Source: Prauserella flavalba (GTDB lineage: Bacteria > Actinomycetota > Actinomycetes > Mycobacteriales > Pseudonocardiaceae). Taken from it: a stretch of 64,000 bases of DNA. Below, in pieces: positions 1 to 8,199 of the stretch. The translations under genes were made by a program, and so were the position numbers. The notes beneath the pieces were generated by a model. The model searched no databases. It was not told where the DNA came from and saw only the letters and a program-made list of their open reading frames with translations. Every line of letters starts with the position of its first letter. Position 1 is the first letter of the stretch. The DNA is taken from positions 108,123 to 172,122 of the forward strand of contig NZ_MASU01000015.1 of NCBI RefSeq assembly GCF_003202235.1. Reading direction: 5' to 3'.

Positions 1-330
1 CGGAACTGGGAGGAGTGGCAGGACCTCATCGCCGCGTGGGCCGAGAACCAGGATGCCGCCGAGCTCGAGAGGTACCTGCTCGACAAGGGCGTTCCCTGCG
101 CCCGGTTCCGGACCGTCGCGGACGTGCTCGCCGACGACCACCTGCGAACGCGGGGCACGTTGCGCAGGGCGGAGGACGCCGCGGGCGGCTACGAGTACGT
201 CGGGCTCCCGTTCCAGGCCGGACTGTTCGGCGGCGGCGCCGCCCCGACCCCCGTTCCTGGGCTCGGCGAGGACAACCACACGGTGTTCGGGATCGGCCCG
301 GACAGCGCACTCTCCCGGGAAGCGACATGA
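1..330 (+). CDS. CaiB/BaiF family CoA-transferase, C-terminal part (cut by window edge)
   Basis: This reading frame is open from the first base and ends in a TGA that overlaps the ferredoxin start (ATGA). The roughly 109 visible residues match the C-terminal part of class III CoA-transferases: a helical stretch (EEWQDLIAAWAENQDAAEL), then LLDKGVPCARFRTVADVLAD, and the late strand GLPFQAGLFGG. Family members move CoA between carboxylic acids. The catalytic Asp lies upstream of the window, so activity cannot be judged. A second complete CoA-transferase follows at 2507, so this operon activates at least one acid as a CoA ester. The family call is firm; the substrate is unknown. Confidence 0.8.
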   Translation, partial: RNWEEWQDLIAAWAENQDAAELERYLLDKGVPCARFRTVADVLADDHLRTRGTLRRAEDAAGGYEYVGLPFQAGLFGGGAAPTPVPGLGEDNHTVFGIGPDSALSREAT

Positions 331-521
331 AGGTTCGAGTAGACGAAGACAAGTGCTGCGGCTTCGCCGCCTGCCTCAGCGTGGCTCCCAAGGTGTTCGA
401 CATCGACAGCGACCAGATCGCGGTGGTCCTGGTGGACGGTGAGCTCCCGGAGGACCTGCACGCGTGTGCGCGTGAGGCGGCCGAGGCGTGCCCGACCGAC
501 GCGATCCTCATCGAGGAGTGA
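327..521 (+). CDS. [3Fe-4S]-type ferredoxin
   Basis: A 64-residue ferredoxin of the kind that feeds electrons to cytochrome P450 or ring-hydroxylating oxygenases. It has the short-cluster pattern C10-x5-C16 and a late CP pair (EACPTDAI), that is CXX?XXC...CP, with Phe at the variable position that is often His. An extra Cys (C11) follows the first ligand. The ATG overlaps the stop of the upstream CoA-transferase, and its reductase starts four bases downstream, so the two are almost certainly co-translated. No P450 or Rieske oxygenase is visible in the window; the terminal oxygenase is presumably upstream. Confidence 0.9.
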   Translation: MKVRVDEDKCCGFAACLSVAPKVFDIDSDQIAVVLVDGELPEDLHACAREAAEACPTDAILIEE

Positions 522-525
522 GCTG

Positions 526-1707
526 ATGGACGTTCTCATCGTCGGCGCTTCGGTCGCGGGCGTCGCGACCGCCGACACGTTGCGAGCACAAGGACTTCAG
601 GGCCGGATCGTTCTCCTCGACGCGGACCCGCACCTGCCCTACGACAAGCCGCCGCTGTCCAAGCAGGCGCTGAAGCCGGGCTGGGAGGACAGCAAGGGAT
701 GGTTGCGACCGGAAGCGCACTACCGCGACAACGGCATCGAGCTCGTGCTTGGCAGGGCCGCGCGAGCACTGGACGCCGAACGGCGGGTGGTGACGCTGGA
801 CGACGGTACTGCGCTGAGTGCGGACACGGTCGTGCTCGCCACCGGTGTGCGGGCGCGGCGGCTGCCGGAGCCGTCGATGCTGCCCGGGGTGTTCACGATC
901 CGGACCTGGGCCGACAGCCGTGCCCTACGGGACGAACTCGCCCGGCGACCGCGCCTGGTCATCGTGGGCGGCGGCTTCATCGGGGCGGAGGTGGCGTCGG
1001 TGGCGGCCGAGCTGGGTGCCGACGTCACGATCGTCGAGGCTCTCCAGCACCCGTTCCAGCAGCTCTTCGGGCCGGAGGTCGCCGCCGCGCTCGCGAGCCG
1101 GCACACCGCGCACGGGGTGCGGCTGCGGTGCGGCCAGGGCGTGGACCGGCTCGAGGGTGACGGCCGGGTCGAGCGAGTCGTGCTCACCGATGGCGAAGTG
1201 CTCGACGCGGACGTCGTCCTGCTCGGACTCGGAGCACAGCCCGCGACGGACTGGTTGCGCGGTTCGGGCGTCGAGCTCGCCGACGGCGTCGTCTGTGACC
1301 AGTTCGGCCGTACCACGAGGACCGGCATCTACGCCGCGGGCGACGTCGCGGCGTGGTGGAACCCGGTGACCGGCGTGCACGAGCGCATCGAGCACTGGAC
1401 GACCGCCAAGGAACAGGGCACGGCCGTGGCTCACACGATCAGCGGCGATGAGCGTGGCGTCGGCAAGGTCCCGTACTTCTGGTCCGACCAGCACGGCGGC
1501 CGTCTGCAGTTCCTCGGCACGTCCGAAGGGCACGACCGGTCCGAGGTCGTCCACGGAAGCCTGGGTAGCGACGAGTACGTGGTGCTCTACAGCAAGGCCG
1601 GACGTGTCATCGGGGCGCTCGGTCTCGCCGCGGCGCGGCACCTCATGCGCTACCGCCTCCTGGTCGAGCAGCGTGCCCGGCTGGCCGAACTGGAGGTGGC
1701 CTCGTGA
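526..1707 (+). CDS. FAD-dependent ferredoxin reductase
   Basis: A 393-residue NAD(P)H:ferredoxin reductase of the rubredoxin/putidaredoxin-reductase type. An N-terminal FAD-binding GASVAG motif spans residues 7-12, the PYDKPPLSK segment lies near residue 39, a second dinucleotide motif (VGGGFIGAE) lies near 147-155 for NAD(P)H, and a GIYAAGDVA segment contacts FAD near the C-terminus. I chose the ATG at 526, just after the ferredoxin stop, because earlier in-frame codons translate into arginine-rich antisense-like sequence. It should reduce the adjacent ferredoxin. The stop overlaps the GTG of the next gene (GTGA). Confidence 0.92.
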   Translation: MDVLIVGASVAGVATADTLRAQGLQGRIVLLDADPHLPYDKPPLSKQALKPGWEDSKGWLRPEAHYRDNGIELVLGRAARALDAERRVVTLDDGTALSADTVVLATGVRARRLPEPSMLPGVFTIRTWADSRALRDELARRPRLVIVGGGFIGAEVASVAAELGADVTIVEALQHPFQQLFGPEVAAALASRHTAHGVRLRCGQGVDRLEGDGRVERVVLTDGEVLDADVVLLGLGAQPATDWLRGSGVELADGVVCDQFGRTTRTGIYAAGDVAAWWNPVTGVHERIEHWTTAKEQGTAVAHTISGDERGVGKVPYFWSDQHGGRLQFLGTSEGHDRSEVVHGSLGSDEYVVLYSKAGRVIGALGLAAARHLMRYRLLVEQRARLAELEVAS

Positions 1708-2510
1708 CCGTAGCCTCCGGCGAACTGACGCAGCAGGCGGGGAAACAGCTGTGGACGGCGCGCGAGACGGCGCGGGCGGTGCCACCCGTCCGGCACCTCT
1801 TCGCCGACGGTGACGCCGGTGCCGGGTACGCGGTTCAGGAGTTGCTGACCCTGCGCCGGCTGCGCGACGGTGCGCGGGTCATCGGCCGCAAGATCGGGCT
1901 CACCTCTCCGGCGGTCCAGCGGCAGCTCGGCGTCGACCAGCCCGACTTCGGAATCCTCTTCCACGACATGCTCCACAAGGGACCGGAAGCGATCGAGAGG
2001 TCCCGGCTGATCCAGCCGAGGATCGAGGGCGAGGTCGCCTTCATGCTGGGGGAGGACCTCGACGACGCCGTGCTGGACGCCGAAGTGATCCGCCGGAAGA
2101 CCGCCTACGTCCAGCCTGCCCTGGAGGTCGTGGACAGCCGCGTCCAGGACTGGGATATCTCCATTGTGGACACGGTGGCCGACAACGCGTCATCGGGACT
2201 GTTCGTGCTGGGTGAGCAGAAGACCACACTGGACGCGATCGACCTGGCGGCGGTTCGGATGGAGCTGCGCTGCGCGGGCGAGGTCGTCTCCTCGGGCACC
2301 GGCGCCGACTGCCTGGGCGACCCCGTGACCGCGGTGCTGTGGCTGGCCAGGACGTTTCAGAGCCTGGGCCGCGTGCTCCGGGCAGGTGAGGTGATCCTCT
2401 CCGGTGCGCTGGGCCCGATGGTAGAGGTCCCTCCCGGCGGCGAGTATCACGCGACGATCACCGGTCTCGGGGACGTCTCGGCCCGGTTCGACACGGGAGC
2501 GCCCTCATGA
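1704..2510 (+). CDS. 2-keto-4-pentenoate hydratase / FAH-superfamily enzyme
   Basis: A 268-residue member of the MhpD/4-oxalocrotonate decarboxylase branch of the fumarylacetoacetate hydrolase superfamily. Visible signatures are GRKIGLTS (residues 61-68), the metal-binding E-x-E at E108/E110 in the IEGEVAFML segment, and E141 in ALEVVDSR. These enzymes hydrate 2-hydroxy-2,4-dienoates or decarboxylate 4-oxalocrotonate after meta-cleavage. The start is a GTG overlapping the reductase stop; the end overlaps the next ATG. A second member of this family closes the kynurenine operon at 8779, so the two probably serve different pathways. Hydratase and decarboxylase activities cannot be told apart from sequence alone. 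Confidence 0.85.
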   Translation: MTVASGELTQQAGKQLWTARETARAVPPVRHLFADGDAGAGYAVQELLTLRRLRDGARVIGRKIGLTSPAVQRQLGVDQPDFGILFHDMLHKGPEAIERSRLIQPRIEGEVAFMLGEDLDDAVLDAEVIRRKTAYVQPALEVVDSRVQDWDISIVDTVADNASSGLFVLGEQKTTLDAIDLAAVRMELRCAGEVVSSGTGADCLGDPVTAVLWLARTFQSLGRVLRAGEVILSGALGPMVEVPPGGEYHATITGLGDVSARFDTGAPS

Positions 2511-3670
2511 CGGGCGGGCCACTGGACGACGTGCTCGTGGTGGACCTGTCGCGGGCCCTGGCCGGGCCACACGCGGCCATGATGCTGGGCGACATGGGAG
2601 CCAGGGTCATCAAGGTGGAGCCCCCTGGCGGGGACGACAGCAGACAGTGGGGCCCGCCGTTTCTCGGTGGCGAGCGCGATCGTGAGTCGACCTACTTCTT
2701 CTGCGCCAACCGGAACAAGGAGTCGATCACCCTCGACCTGAGGTCCGGCGACGACCGCGAGATGCTCGCACGCCTGATCCAGCGGGCCGACGTCCTGGTG
2801 GAGAACTTCCGGCCCGGTGGTTTCGCCCGCCTGGGCTTCGGCGATGACCGGCTGCGCGAACTCAACCCGAGGCTGGTCCATTTGTCGATCACCGGGTTCG
2901 GCCACGACGGCCCGGAGCGTTCAAGACCCGGCTACGACCAGATCCTGCAGGGCGAGGGTGGGCTCATGAGCCTGACCGGAGCCGAGAACGGCGACCCCGC
3001 CAAGGTCGGGGTGCCGATCGCCGATCTGCTGGCCGGGATGAATGGTGCCTTCGGCGTCCTGTCCGCTCTCTACGAGCGAGAGCGGACCGGGAGAGGCCGC
3101 GTCGTGCGCACGTCGCTGCTCGCCGCGATGGTCGGAGCACACGCCTTTCAAGGCACCCGTTGGACAGTAGGGAAGGAGGTGCCGGTACCCGCCGGGGTTC
3201 ACCACCCCTCGATCGCACCCTATGGCTTGTTCCAGACCCAAAGCTCGCCCGTCCAGATCGCGTGCGGTTCGGAACCGCTGTGGCGTGCCTTCGCCGGCGT
3301 CGTGGGTATCGATCCTGAGGATCCTCGCTTCGCGACCAACGCCCGCCGGGTGGCCAACCGGGCGGAGCTGACCGCGCGGATCCGGCGTGCTCTCGGTGCC
3401 AGGCCGGCCGGGCACTGGCTGCGCAGGCTTGCCGAGGCGGGCGTTCCCGCGGGCAGGGTCCGGAGCCTCGACGAGGTCTACGAGTGGGAACAGGTTGCCG
3501 CGCAGGGATTGCTCATCACGGTCGAGCACGCGACGCAGGGCATGCTCGCGCTGCCGGGACCGACGATCCGCTTCGACGGCAACAGTCACGCGGGAGGCCG
3601 GCGAACGCATCTCCCGCCGCCGACCCTCGGGCAGCACAACGATGTCATCGCGCAATGGCTGCGCACCTGA
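2507..3670 (+). CDS. CaiB/BaiF family CoA-transferase
   Basis: A complete 387-residue class III CoA-transferase. Diagnostic segments run in order: VLVVDLSRALAGPHAAMMLGDMG, GARVIKVEPPGGDD, NRNKESITLDL, ENFRPGGFARLG and GYDQILQGEGGL. D173 (in VPIADLLAG) aligns with the catalytic Asp of formyl-CoA transferase. It should move CoA from a donor such as succinyl-CoA to an organic acid. It is the last gene of the coupled run 1-3670, so this operon carries two CoA-transferases, one of them cut by the window edge; they could form a heteromer or act on different acids. The substrate is unknown. Confidence 0.9.
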   Translation: MTGGPLDDVLVVDLSRALAGPHAAMMLGDMGARVIKVEPPGGDDSRQWGPPFLGGERDRESTYFFCANRNKESITLDLRSGDDREMLARLIQRADVLVENFRPGGFARLGFGDDRLRELNPRLVHLSITGFGHDGPERSRPGYDQILQGEGGLMSLTGAENGDPAKVGVPIADLLAGMNGAFGVLSALYERERTGRGRVVRTSLLAAMVGAHAFQGTRWTVGKEVPVPAGVHHPSIAPYGLFQTQSSPVQIACGSEPLWRAFAGVVGIDPEDPRFATNARRVANRAELTARIRRALGARPAGHWLRRLAEAGVPAGRVRSLDEVYEWEQVAAQGLLITVEHATQGMLALPGPTIRFDGNSHAGGRRTHLPPPTLGQHNDVIAQWLRT

Positions 3671-3738
3671 CGAACGAACCTTCCACATCCATCCAGACCG
3701 GACTCGCTGTTGACGTCGCACCTGCCGTGTGGTTTCAA

Positions 3739-3750
3739 TGGTTCAGCCAA
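3739..3750. promoter_or_regulatory. candidate GntR operator upstream of the MFS gene
   Basis: TGGTTCAGCCAA (its complement reads TTGGCTGAACCA) lies about 47 bases before the ATG at 3797. A related TTGGCACCACCA occurs just upstream of the GntR gene at 5923-5934; the two agree at 9 of 12 positions and both have TGG...CCA arms, as FadR-type GntR operators often do. This is pattern matching on two sites only. Confidence 0.3.
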
Positions 3751-3881
3751 ACACCGGGTCCTGTTAGTACATTCGAATTGTTCCAACGGAGGAACCATGT
3801 CGATGCAACAACTTCCCGGGGGGGATCTCGCCCGCGACCAGCTCGGTCGCCGAAGTCGGTACCTCGCGGCGAGGCTGGCTG

Positions 3882-5108
3882 GTGGTCGCCGCGCTGGTGC
3901 TGTTCATGGTCGTCAACTGGGCCGACCGCTCGATACTCGGCCTCGCGGCGCAACCGATGATGGCCGACCTGGACCTCACGCCCGAACAGTTCGGCTTTCT
4001 GGGAAGCGCGTTCTTCTTTCTGTTCAGTATCAGCGGGATCGTCGTCGGGTTCCTCGCCAATCGCATCTCCAGCAGGTGGCTGCTGTTCGCGCTGGTGTGC
4101 GTCTGGTCGCTGACCCAGTTGCCGATCGTGTTCACCAGCTCGCTCGCGGTCGTCCTGATCAGCCGGATCGTGCTCGGCGCCGCGGAGGGCCCTTCCAACG
4201 GGCTCGCGACGCACGCCGCCTACACCTGGTTCCCTCCCGAGAAACGAGGCCTGCCCACGTCGTTCATCACGTCCGGCTCTTCCATTGCGAAGTTCGTGAT
4301 GGCGCCCGTGATGACGTTCGTGATCGTCGGCTTCGGGTGGCGCGCCGCCTTCCTCACGCTCGCCGTGCTGGGTGCGGTGTGGTGCGTGCTCTGGCTCGCC
4401 ATCGGCAGGGAAGGCCCCTACCGCGCGGCGAAAACGCCGGACGAGGCGGTCGAGACGACGGGCGAGCGCAAGGTGCCGCTGCACCGGATTCTGCTCAGCG
4501 GATCGTTCATCGGTGCGGTTCTCGGCACCTTCCCTCAGTATGCCCTGATCACCGTCGTGATGACCTGGCTGCCGTCCTACTTCGAGACCGCGCTCGGGTT
4601 CTCCGCTGTGCAGGCGGGCACGTTCTTCGGCCTGCCCAGCCTGGGCGCGATGATCGCGATGATCGGTGGCTCCTACGTCACCGACCGCGTCCTCACCCGC
4701 GGTGGGACGGCCCGGGTCGCCCGAGGTGTCGTGGCAGGTGCCGCGCTCGTTATCGGAGGCGCGCTGATCGTGGTGCTGACGATGCTGGACTCACCGTACG
4801 TCGTGTTGGGAATGTTCGTGCTCGGCTACGGAATCAGCATGTGCTCCATGCCCCTCATGTACGCCGTCGTCGGCAGCCTGGCGCCCACCCGGCAGCGCGC
4901 CGGGGTCCTCGGTGTGTTCCTGGCACTGCAGAACTCGGCCGGCATCGTCGCTCCGGCTGTGGCCGGCGCCCTGATTTCTTCCGCTCCGGACGAAGCGACC
5001 GGCTACGGCACCGTGTTCCTCCTGTGCGGAGCGATCGTCGTCGTGGGCGGCCTCGTGCTCACCGTGCTCGTCAATCCCGAGCGGGACACCCGCCGGATCA
5101 ACGCCTGA
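3882..5108 (+). CDS. MFS transporter, probably anionic organic-acid carrier; apparent frameshift at N-terminus
   Basis: Major facilitator permease with about twelve hydrophobic segments, the start of helix 1 reading LVLFMVVNWADRSILGLAAQP, typical of anion:cation symporters of the D-galactonate/phthalate type. From the GTG at 3882 the protein has 408 residues but begins inside helix 1. A better start exists at ATG 3797 behind a strong GGAGG, yet that frame leaves the MFS frame at a run of seven G (3818-3824). With six G the protein would begin MSMQQLPGGISPATSS and run straight into helix 1. The gene is therefore either frameshifted, phase-variable, mis-sequenced, or started at 3882, where GAGG at 3871-3874 could serve as a ribosome site. 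It likely imports the substrate of the upstream operon. Confidence 0.8.
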   Translation: MVAALVLFMVVNWADRSILGLAAQPMMADLDLTPEQFGFLGSAFFFLFSISGIVVGFLANRISSRWLLFALVCVWSLTQLPIVFTSSLAVVLISRIVLGAAEGPSNGLATHAAYTWFPPEKRGLPTSFITSGSSIAKFVMAPVMTFVIVGFGWRAAFLTLAVLGAVWCVLWLAIGREGPYRAAKTPDEAVETTGERKVPLHRILLSGSFIGAVLGTFPQYALITVVMTWLPSYFETALGFSAVQAGTFFGLPSLGAMIAMIGGSYVTDRVLTRGGTARVARGVVAGAALVIGGALIVVLTMLDSPYVVLGMFVLGYGISMCSMPLMYAVVGSLAPTRQRAGVLGVFLALQNSAGIVAPAVAGALISSAPDEATGYGTVFLLCGAIVVVGGLVLTVLVNPERDTRRINA

Positions 5109-5117
5109 TCCAGATGT

Positions 5118-5153
5118 ACCGAGGGGGCGCCCTTCACGGGGTGTCCCCTCGGT
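5118..5153. terminator. hairpin terminator between convergent genes
   Basis: A stem of ACCGAGGGG (5118-5126) with CCCCTCGGT (5145-5153) sits between the stop of the MFS gene and the stop of the GntR gene, which converge. It has no clear T run on either strand. It probably ends transcription in both directions. Confidence 0.55.
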
Positions 5154-5156
5154 CGC

Positions 5157-5894
5157 TCAGGAACGGAAGTAGGAGCCCGCGTAGCTTCCGGTGAGCCACA
5201 TCTTGTGGATCCTCTTCAGGTGACGTTCGGCCTCCAGCACCGCCTTGTCGGCGTCCCTCTTGTGCAGATGGCCGAGCAGCCGACGCCGGGAGCGAAGCAC
5301 GATGTCGTCGTCGGTGGACGGCCCGACCGCCAGCACCATCTCCCGGAGCAGTTCCGACAGGGAGCGGACGAGAACCGACATCACGGGGTTCTTCGTCGCG
5401 TCGGCCAGCAGGTTGTAGAACTCGACATGGACCACCGCCTTGCGCTCCCAGTCGCCCACCGCCGACAGCTTCGAGGCCTGCTCGACGTTGTCCTCCAGCG
5501 CCTGCAGGTCCTCGGCGGTCATCCGCTCGCACGCCGAACGCAGCAGAGCGGGCTCCAGCCAGTGCCTCACCTCGGTGAAGTCGGAGACCGACACGTTCGC
5601 GGCCTGCAGGGCGTCCGACACGCTGCGTGCGGCGACGCTGCTGTCGAGCTTCTTGATGAACGCGCCTCCGGTCGCACCCTTCTTCAGCGTGATCTGCCCG
5701 GAGATCTCCAGCATGCGCAGCGCTTCCCGGACCGTGTTGCGGCTGACGGCGAACTGCGTGGCCAGCGCGCGCTCGGCGGGAAGCCGGTCACCGGGCTCCA
5801 GTTCGCCACGCTGAATGGACGTGCGGATCTGCGTGATGATCTCGTCGATCGCCCGCCTCGGCCGAGCGGGCTGAAACGTCACCTCATCGGCCAC
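5157..5894 (-). CDS. GntR family regulator, FCD (FadR) subfamily
   Basis: A 245-residue GntR regulator. The N-terminal winged helix is clear (GELEPGDRLPAERALATQF, SRNTVREALRMLEISGQI, residues about 30-75), followed by an all-helical FCD ligand domain (VRHWLEPALL, HVEFYNLLADAT, LLGHLHKRDADKAVLEAERHL) with the usual metal-ligand histidines. FCD domains usually sense carboxylic acids. It converges on the MFS gene and probably controls the 1-5108 operon; a candidate operator lies just upstream of its start and another upstream of the MFS gene. Confidence 0.9.
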   Translation of the reverse strand: MADEVTFQPARPRRAIDEIITQIRTSIQRGELEPGDRLPAERALATQFAVSRNTVREALRMLEISGQITLKKGATGGAFIKKLDSSVAARSVSDALQAANVSVSDFTEVRHWLEPALLRSACERMTAEDLQALEDNVEQASKLSAVGDWERKAVVHVEFYNLLADATKNPVMSVLVRSLSELLREMVLAVGPSTDDDIVLRSRRRLLGHLHKRDADKAVLEAERHLKRIHKMWLTGSYAGSYFRS

Positions 5895-5922
5895 CGGCGC
5901 TGCCCTCCAGAGAATCGGATCA

Positions 5923-5934
5923 TTGGCACCACCA
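5923..5934. promoter_or_regulatory. candidate autoregulatory GntR operator
   Basis: TTGGCACCACCA lies 29 bases upstream of the GntR start, inside a larger inverted repeat with arms GAATCGG and CCGATTC (about 5912-5946). It resembles the site at 3739-3750. Support is positional and by similarity of two sites only. Confidence 0.3.
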
Positions 5935-6022
5935 TTGTACCGATTCAGTGCTCTTCGAGGTCGAGGTGGATCACCGGGGAACGGTCTGCGCGCAGGCCCT
6001 GCATCACACCAAGATCATCCGA

Positions 6023-6874
6023 TCACGTGTCTCCACGCTCACAACCTCCCTGCGCATGGCGGCCAGGGTTCTCTCGTGGTCCGGGTGCCTGTCCCGCGTG
6101 CCATTGGGCCAGCGGGCCGGGGTGACGCGGACGCGTCCCGTGCCTACGTCGCGGCGGTCGCGCGGGTCGCCGCCGCGCGGCCCGCGTGCGGCCGAACACG
6201 GCACCGTTCGTCAGGCCCGACCCGCCAGGGTAGTTGCCGTAGAAGATGCCACCCACCAGCTCTCCGCACGCGTACAGGCCGGGAATCACCTCGCCGTCGT
6301 CGTTGAACACCTCGGCGTCGCCGTTGATCTTCACGCAGCCGAAGGTGAACGTGATGCCGCAGGTGAAGGCGTACGCGCTGAAGGGCGGTGTCTCGATGGT
6401 GCTGGCCCAGTTCGATTTCTCGACCGGAAGCCCGTGCGTGCGTCGCCCGTCCTTGACGTTCGGGTTGAACGGAACGCTGACGTCGATACTCGCGTTGTAC
6501 TCTGCGACGGTCTTCAGGAAGGAGGGCTTGTCGATGTCGCCGATCCGATCAGCAAGCCCTTCCAGGGTGTCCGACTGCCATTTCGTGACCTGCCTGATGC
6601 GGTACTCGTCGCGCAGGAGATGTTCGGTCTTGCTGTCGAAGATCTGCCACGCGATCTGTCCCGGCTGTGCCAGGATCACGGGGCCGTACTTGGCGTAGGT
6701 GTAGTTGCGGAAGTCGGCGCCCTCGTCGAGGAACCGCTGTCCGTTCTTGTTCACCATGATGGAGAACGGGTAGCTGTGTTTTTGGAATCCGTCGCCCACG
6801 GCCAGATCTACGATTGACAGCCCGCGCAGCCGTCGGGCGATGGTGGACGGCGGCGCGCTGCGGGAGCGGGCCAC
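6023..6874 (-). pseudogene. remnant of FAD-dependent tricarballylate dehydrogenase/fumarate-reductase-like flavoprotein
   Basis: Roughly 6806 down to 6188 encodes a clean C-terminal part of a TcuA/FAD_binding_2 flavoprotein: HSYPFSIMVNKNGQRFLDEG, FSAYAFTCGITFTFGC, VIPGLYACGELVGGIFYGNY and GGSGLTNGAVFGR. These are the substrate-domain and second FAD-contact segments. The N-terminal Rossmann half with its GxGxxG is missing; upstream sequence becomes arginine-rich and unrelated, and after GAVFGR the frame degenerates into arginine-rich translation instead of the expected short C-terminus. About 210 of an expected 460-500 residues remain. The gene is broken at both ends and should be inactive. 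Confidence 0.8.
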
Positions 6875-6909
6875 CCGGGAGGCCGCTCAGCCCCGTCGGC
6901 GCTGGTAGT

Positions 6910-7110
6910 GCGAACCGCCGGTGTGAGGTCGTCGTAGCGCAAGGGGATTCCAGTCGGGATGTTGAGTCCGGCGCCGAGTTCCAGTAGGGCACCAGGCGGG
7001 TGACCACGTCCCGGAGGCATTCGGTCAGCGGTACCTCGCCGTCCAGGTCCGCGTAGCGTGGGTCCCGTTCTGGTCGAACTCGCCGTCCCGCTCGACCGGG
7101 GGCGGCGGCA
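6910..7110 (-). pseudogene. remnant of 2,3-bisphosphoglycerate-dependent phosphoglycerate mutase
   Basis: Three frames together spell a phosphoglycerate mutase tail. One frame (about 7108-7070) gives PPPPVERDGEFDQ; a second (7064-6981) gives DPRYADLDGEVPLTECLRD followed by VVTRLVPYW; a third (6975-6910) gives GAGLNIPTGIPLRYDDLTPA. In intact GpmA proteins these segments occur in this order, separated by the catalytic AHGNSLR stretch. That stretch is deleted here, and at least two frame changes are present. This is a decayed fragment, not a working gene. The assignment rests on my recognition of the motifs. Confidence 0.7.
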
Positions 7111-7572
7111 ACCGGTCGAGCAGCGTGCGCATGCGGGAGCCGAGATCGTTGGTCAGTGCGCGTTGCTCGGGCCCAGGAGTCGGATCCGTTGTCGTCTCCG
7201 GCTTGAGCGGCGGCGACGAGCTCGGCGAGCGACTTCTCCTGCATCGGTGGTGGTCGGCTGGCCTGCGCTGCGGTGGCTGGGTAGGACGCTCCGCCGTCGC
7301 GAGTCCGCCGCCGCGTCGCCCGCCGACACCGACACGCAGGATCTTCCCGGCGATCGCCGACCGTGACCGCGTGGGCCTGGTAGGCACATCGTCGTCACAG
7401 CCGAACACGGCTGTTCCTTCCACTGTGGATAGTCGCCGATCGCGCCCCCGCGAAGGAAGCACCTCGCGGCGTGTGTCGCACGCGGTTCAGGGAGCAGCTG
7501 CGCCAGCGGGTGATCACGGCTGGAGGCTAGACTCGCTTGCGTGGGTGTGCGCTGGAAAGCCGGGACACCGCC
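7111..7572. other. gap without a supported gene (about 460 bases)
   Basis: Both strands translate into arginine/proline-rich sequence without recognisable domains. On the minus strand a stretch reading SLAELVAAAQAGD superficially recalls an ECF sigma factor start but nothing follows. A TAGACT at 7529-7534 could be a -10 element for yigZ, without an obvious -35 box. The stretch is probably part of the decayed zone that begins near 5.9 kb. Confidence 0.4.
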
Positions 7573-8199
7573 ATGCGCGTGATCGCTCGGGACGGTGAGC
7601 ACGAGATCGAGATCCAACGGTCCCGGTTTCGGTGCGTCGTGGCACGGATCACCGACCTCGAGGCAGCGGCCGCAATGATCGCTCGGGTCCGGAAGGCGGG
7701 GCCCGGCGCCAATCATCACTGCACCGCGCTGCGGATCGGCGATCCCGGCTCGGGCAGGCTGATCGCACGCGGCAACGACGACGGTGAGCCCGCCGGCACC
7801 GCGGGGCTCCCCATGCTGGAGGTGCTGGCCCGCCGCGAGCTGACCGACGTGGTCGCCGTCGTGTCGCGCTGGTTCGGTGGCGTCAAGCTCGGGGCGGGAG
7901 GTCTCGTTCGGGCCTACTCCGGAGCGCTGGCCGAGACGCTGGACCTCGTCGGCCAGTTGCGGCGGGTCCGCCATCGCGAGCTGCTGGTCGCCGTGCCGCA
8001 CGACCGTGCCGGGCGGCTCGAACACGACCTGCGCAACTCGCCGTACCTGCTGTGCGACGTCGAGTACGGCGCGGACGTCACGCTCACCGTGGCCGTCACC
8101 GACGCCGACGTCAACGCCTTCGAGCACTGGCTGGCCGAACGTTCCGGCGGCGAGGTCGAGGCGGTGGACACGGGACCGCGCGACCTCTACCTGCCCTGA
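7573..8199 (+). CDS. YigZ/IMPACT family protein
   Basis: A 208-residue protein of the YigZ (IMPACT, UPF0029) family. The N-terminal domain carries the family core: SRFRCVVARITDLEAA, NHHCTALRIG, DDGEPAGTAGLPMLEVL and VSRWFGGVKLGAGGLVRAYSGAL. A C-terminal DUF1949-like domain covers the last 70 or so residues. Members are thought to bind nucleic acid or act in translation control; the bacterial role is not settled. I chose the ATG at 7573, since the upstream in-frame TTG adds only a non-conserved tail. It stands alone between decayed stretches and is the one housekeeping-type gene in this part. Confidence 0.88.
   Translation: MRVIARDGEHEIEIQRSRFRCVVARITDLEAAAAMIARVRKAGPGANHHCTALRIGDPGSGRLIARGNDDGEPAGTAGLPMLEVLARRELTDVVAVVSRWFGGVKLGAGGLVRAYSGALAETLDLVGQLRRVRHRELLVAVPHDRAGRLEHDLRNSPYLLCDVEYGADVTLTVAVTDADVNAFEHWLAERSGGEVEAVDTGPRDLYLP

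Noticed and set aside
7186..7244. Possible ECF sigma factor start (SLAELVAAAQAGD)
   Set aside because: Only about a dozen residues match and no sigma domain follows.
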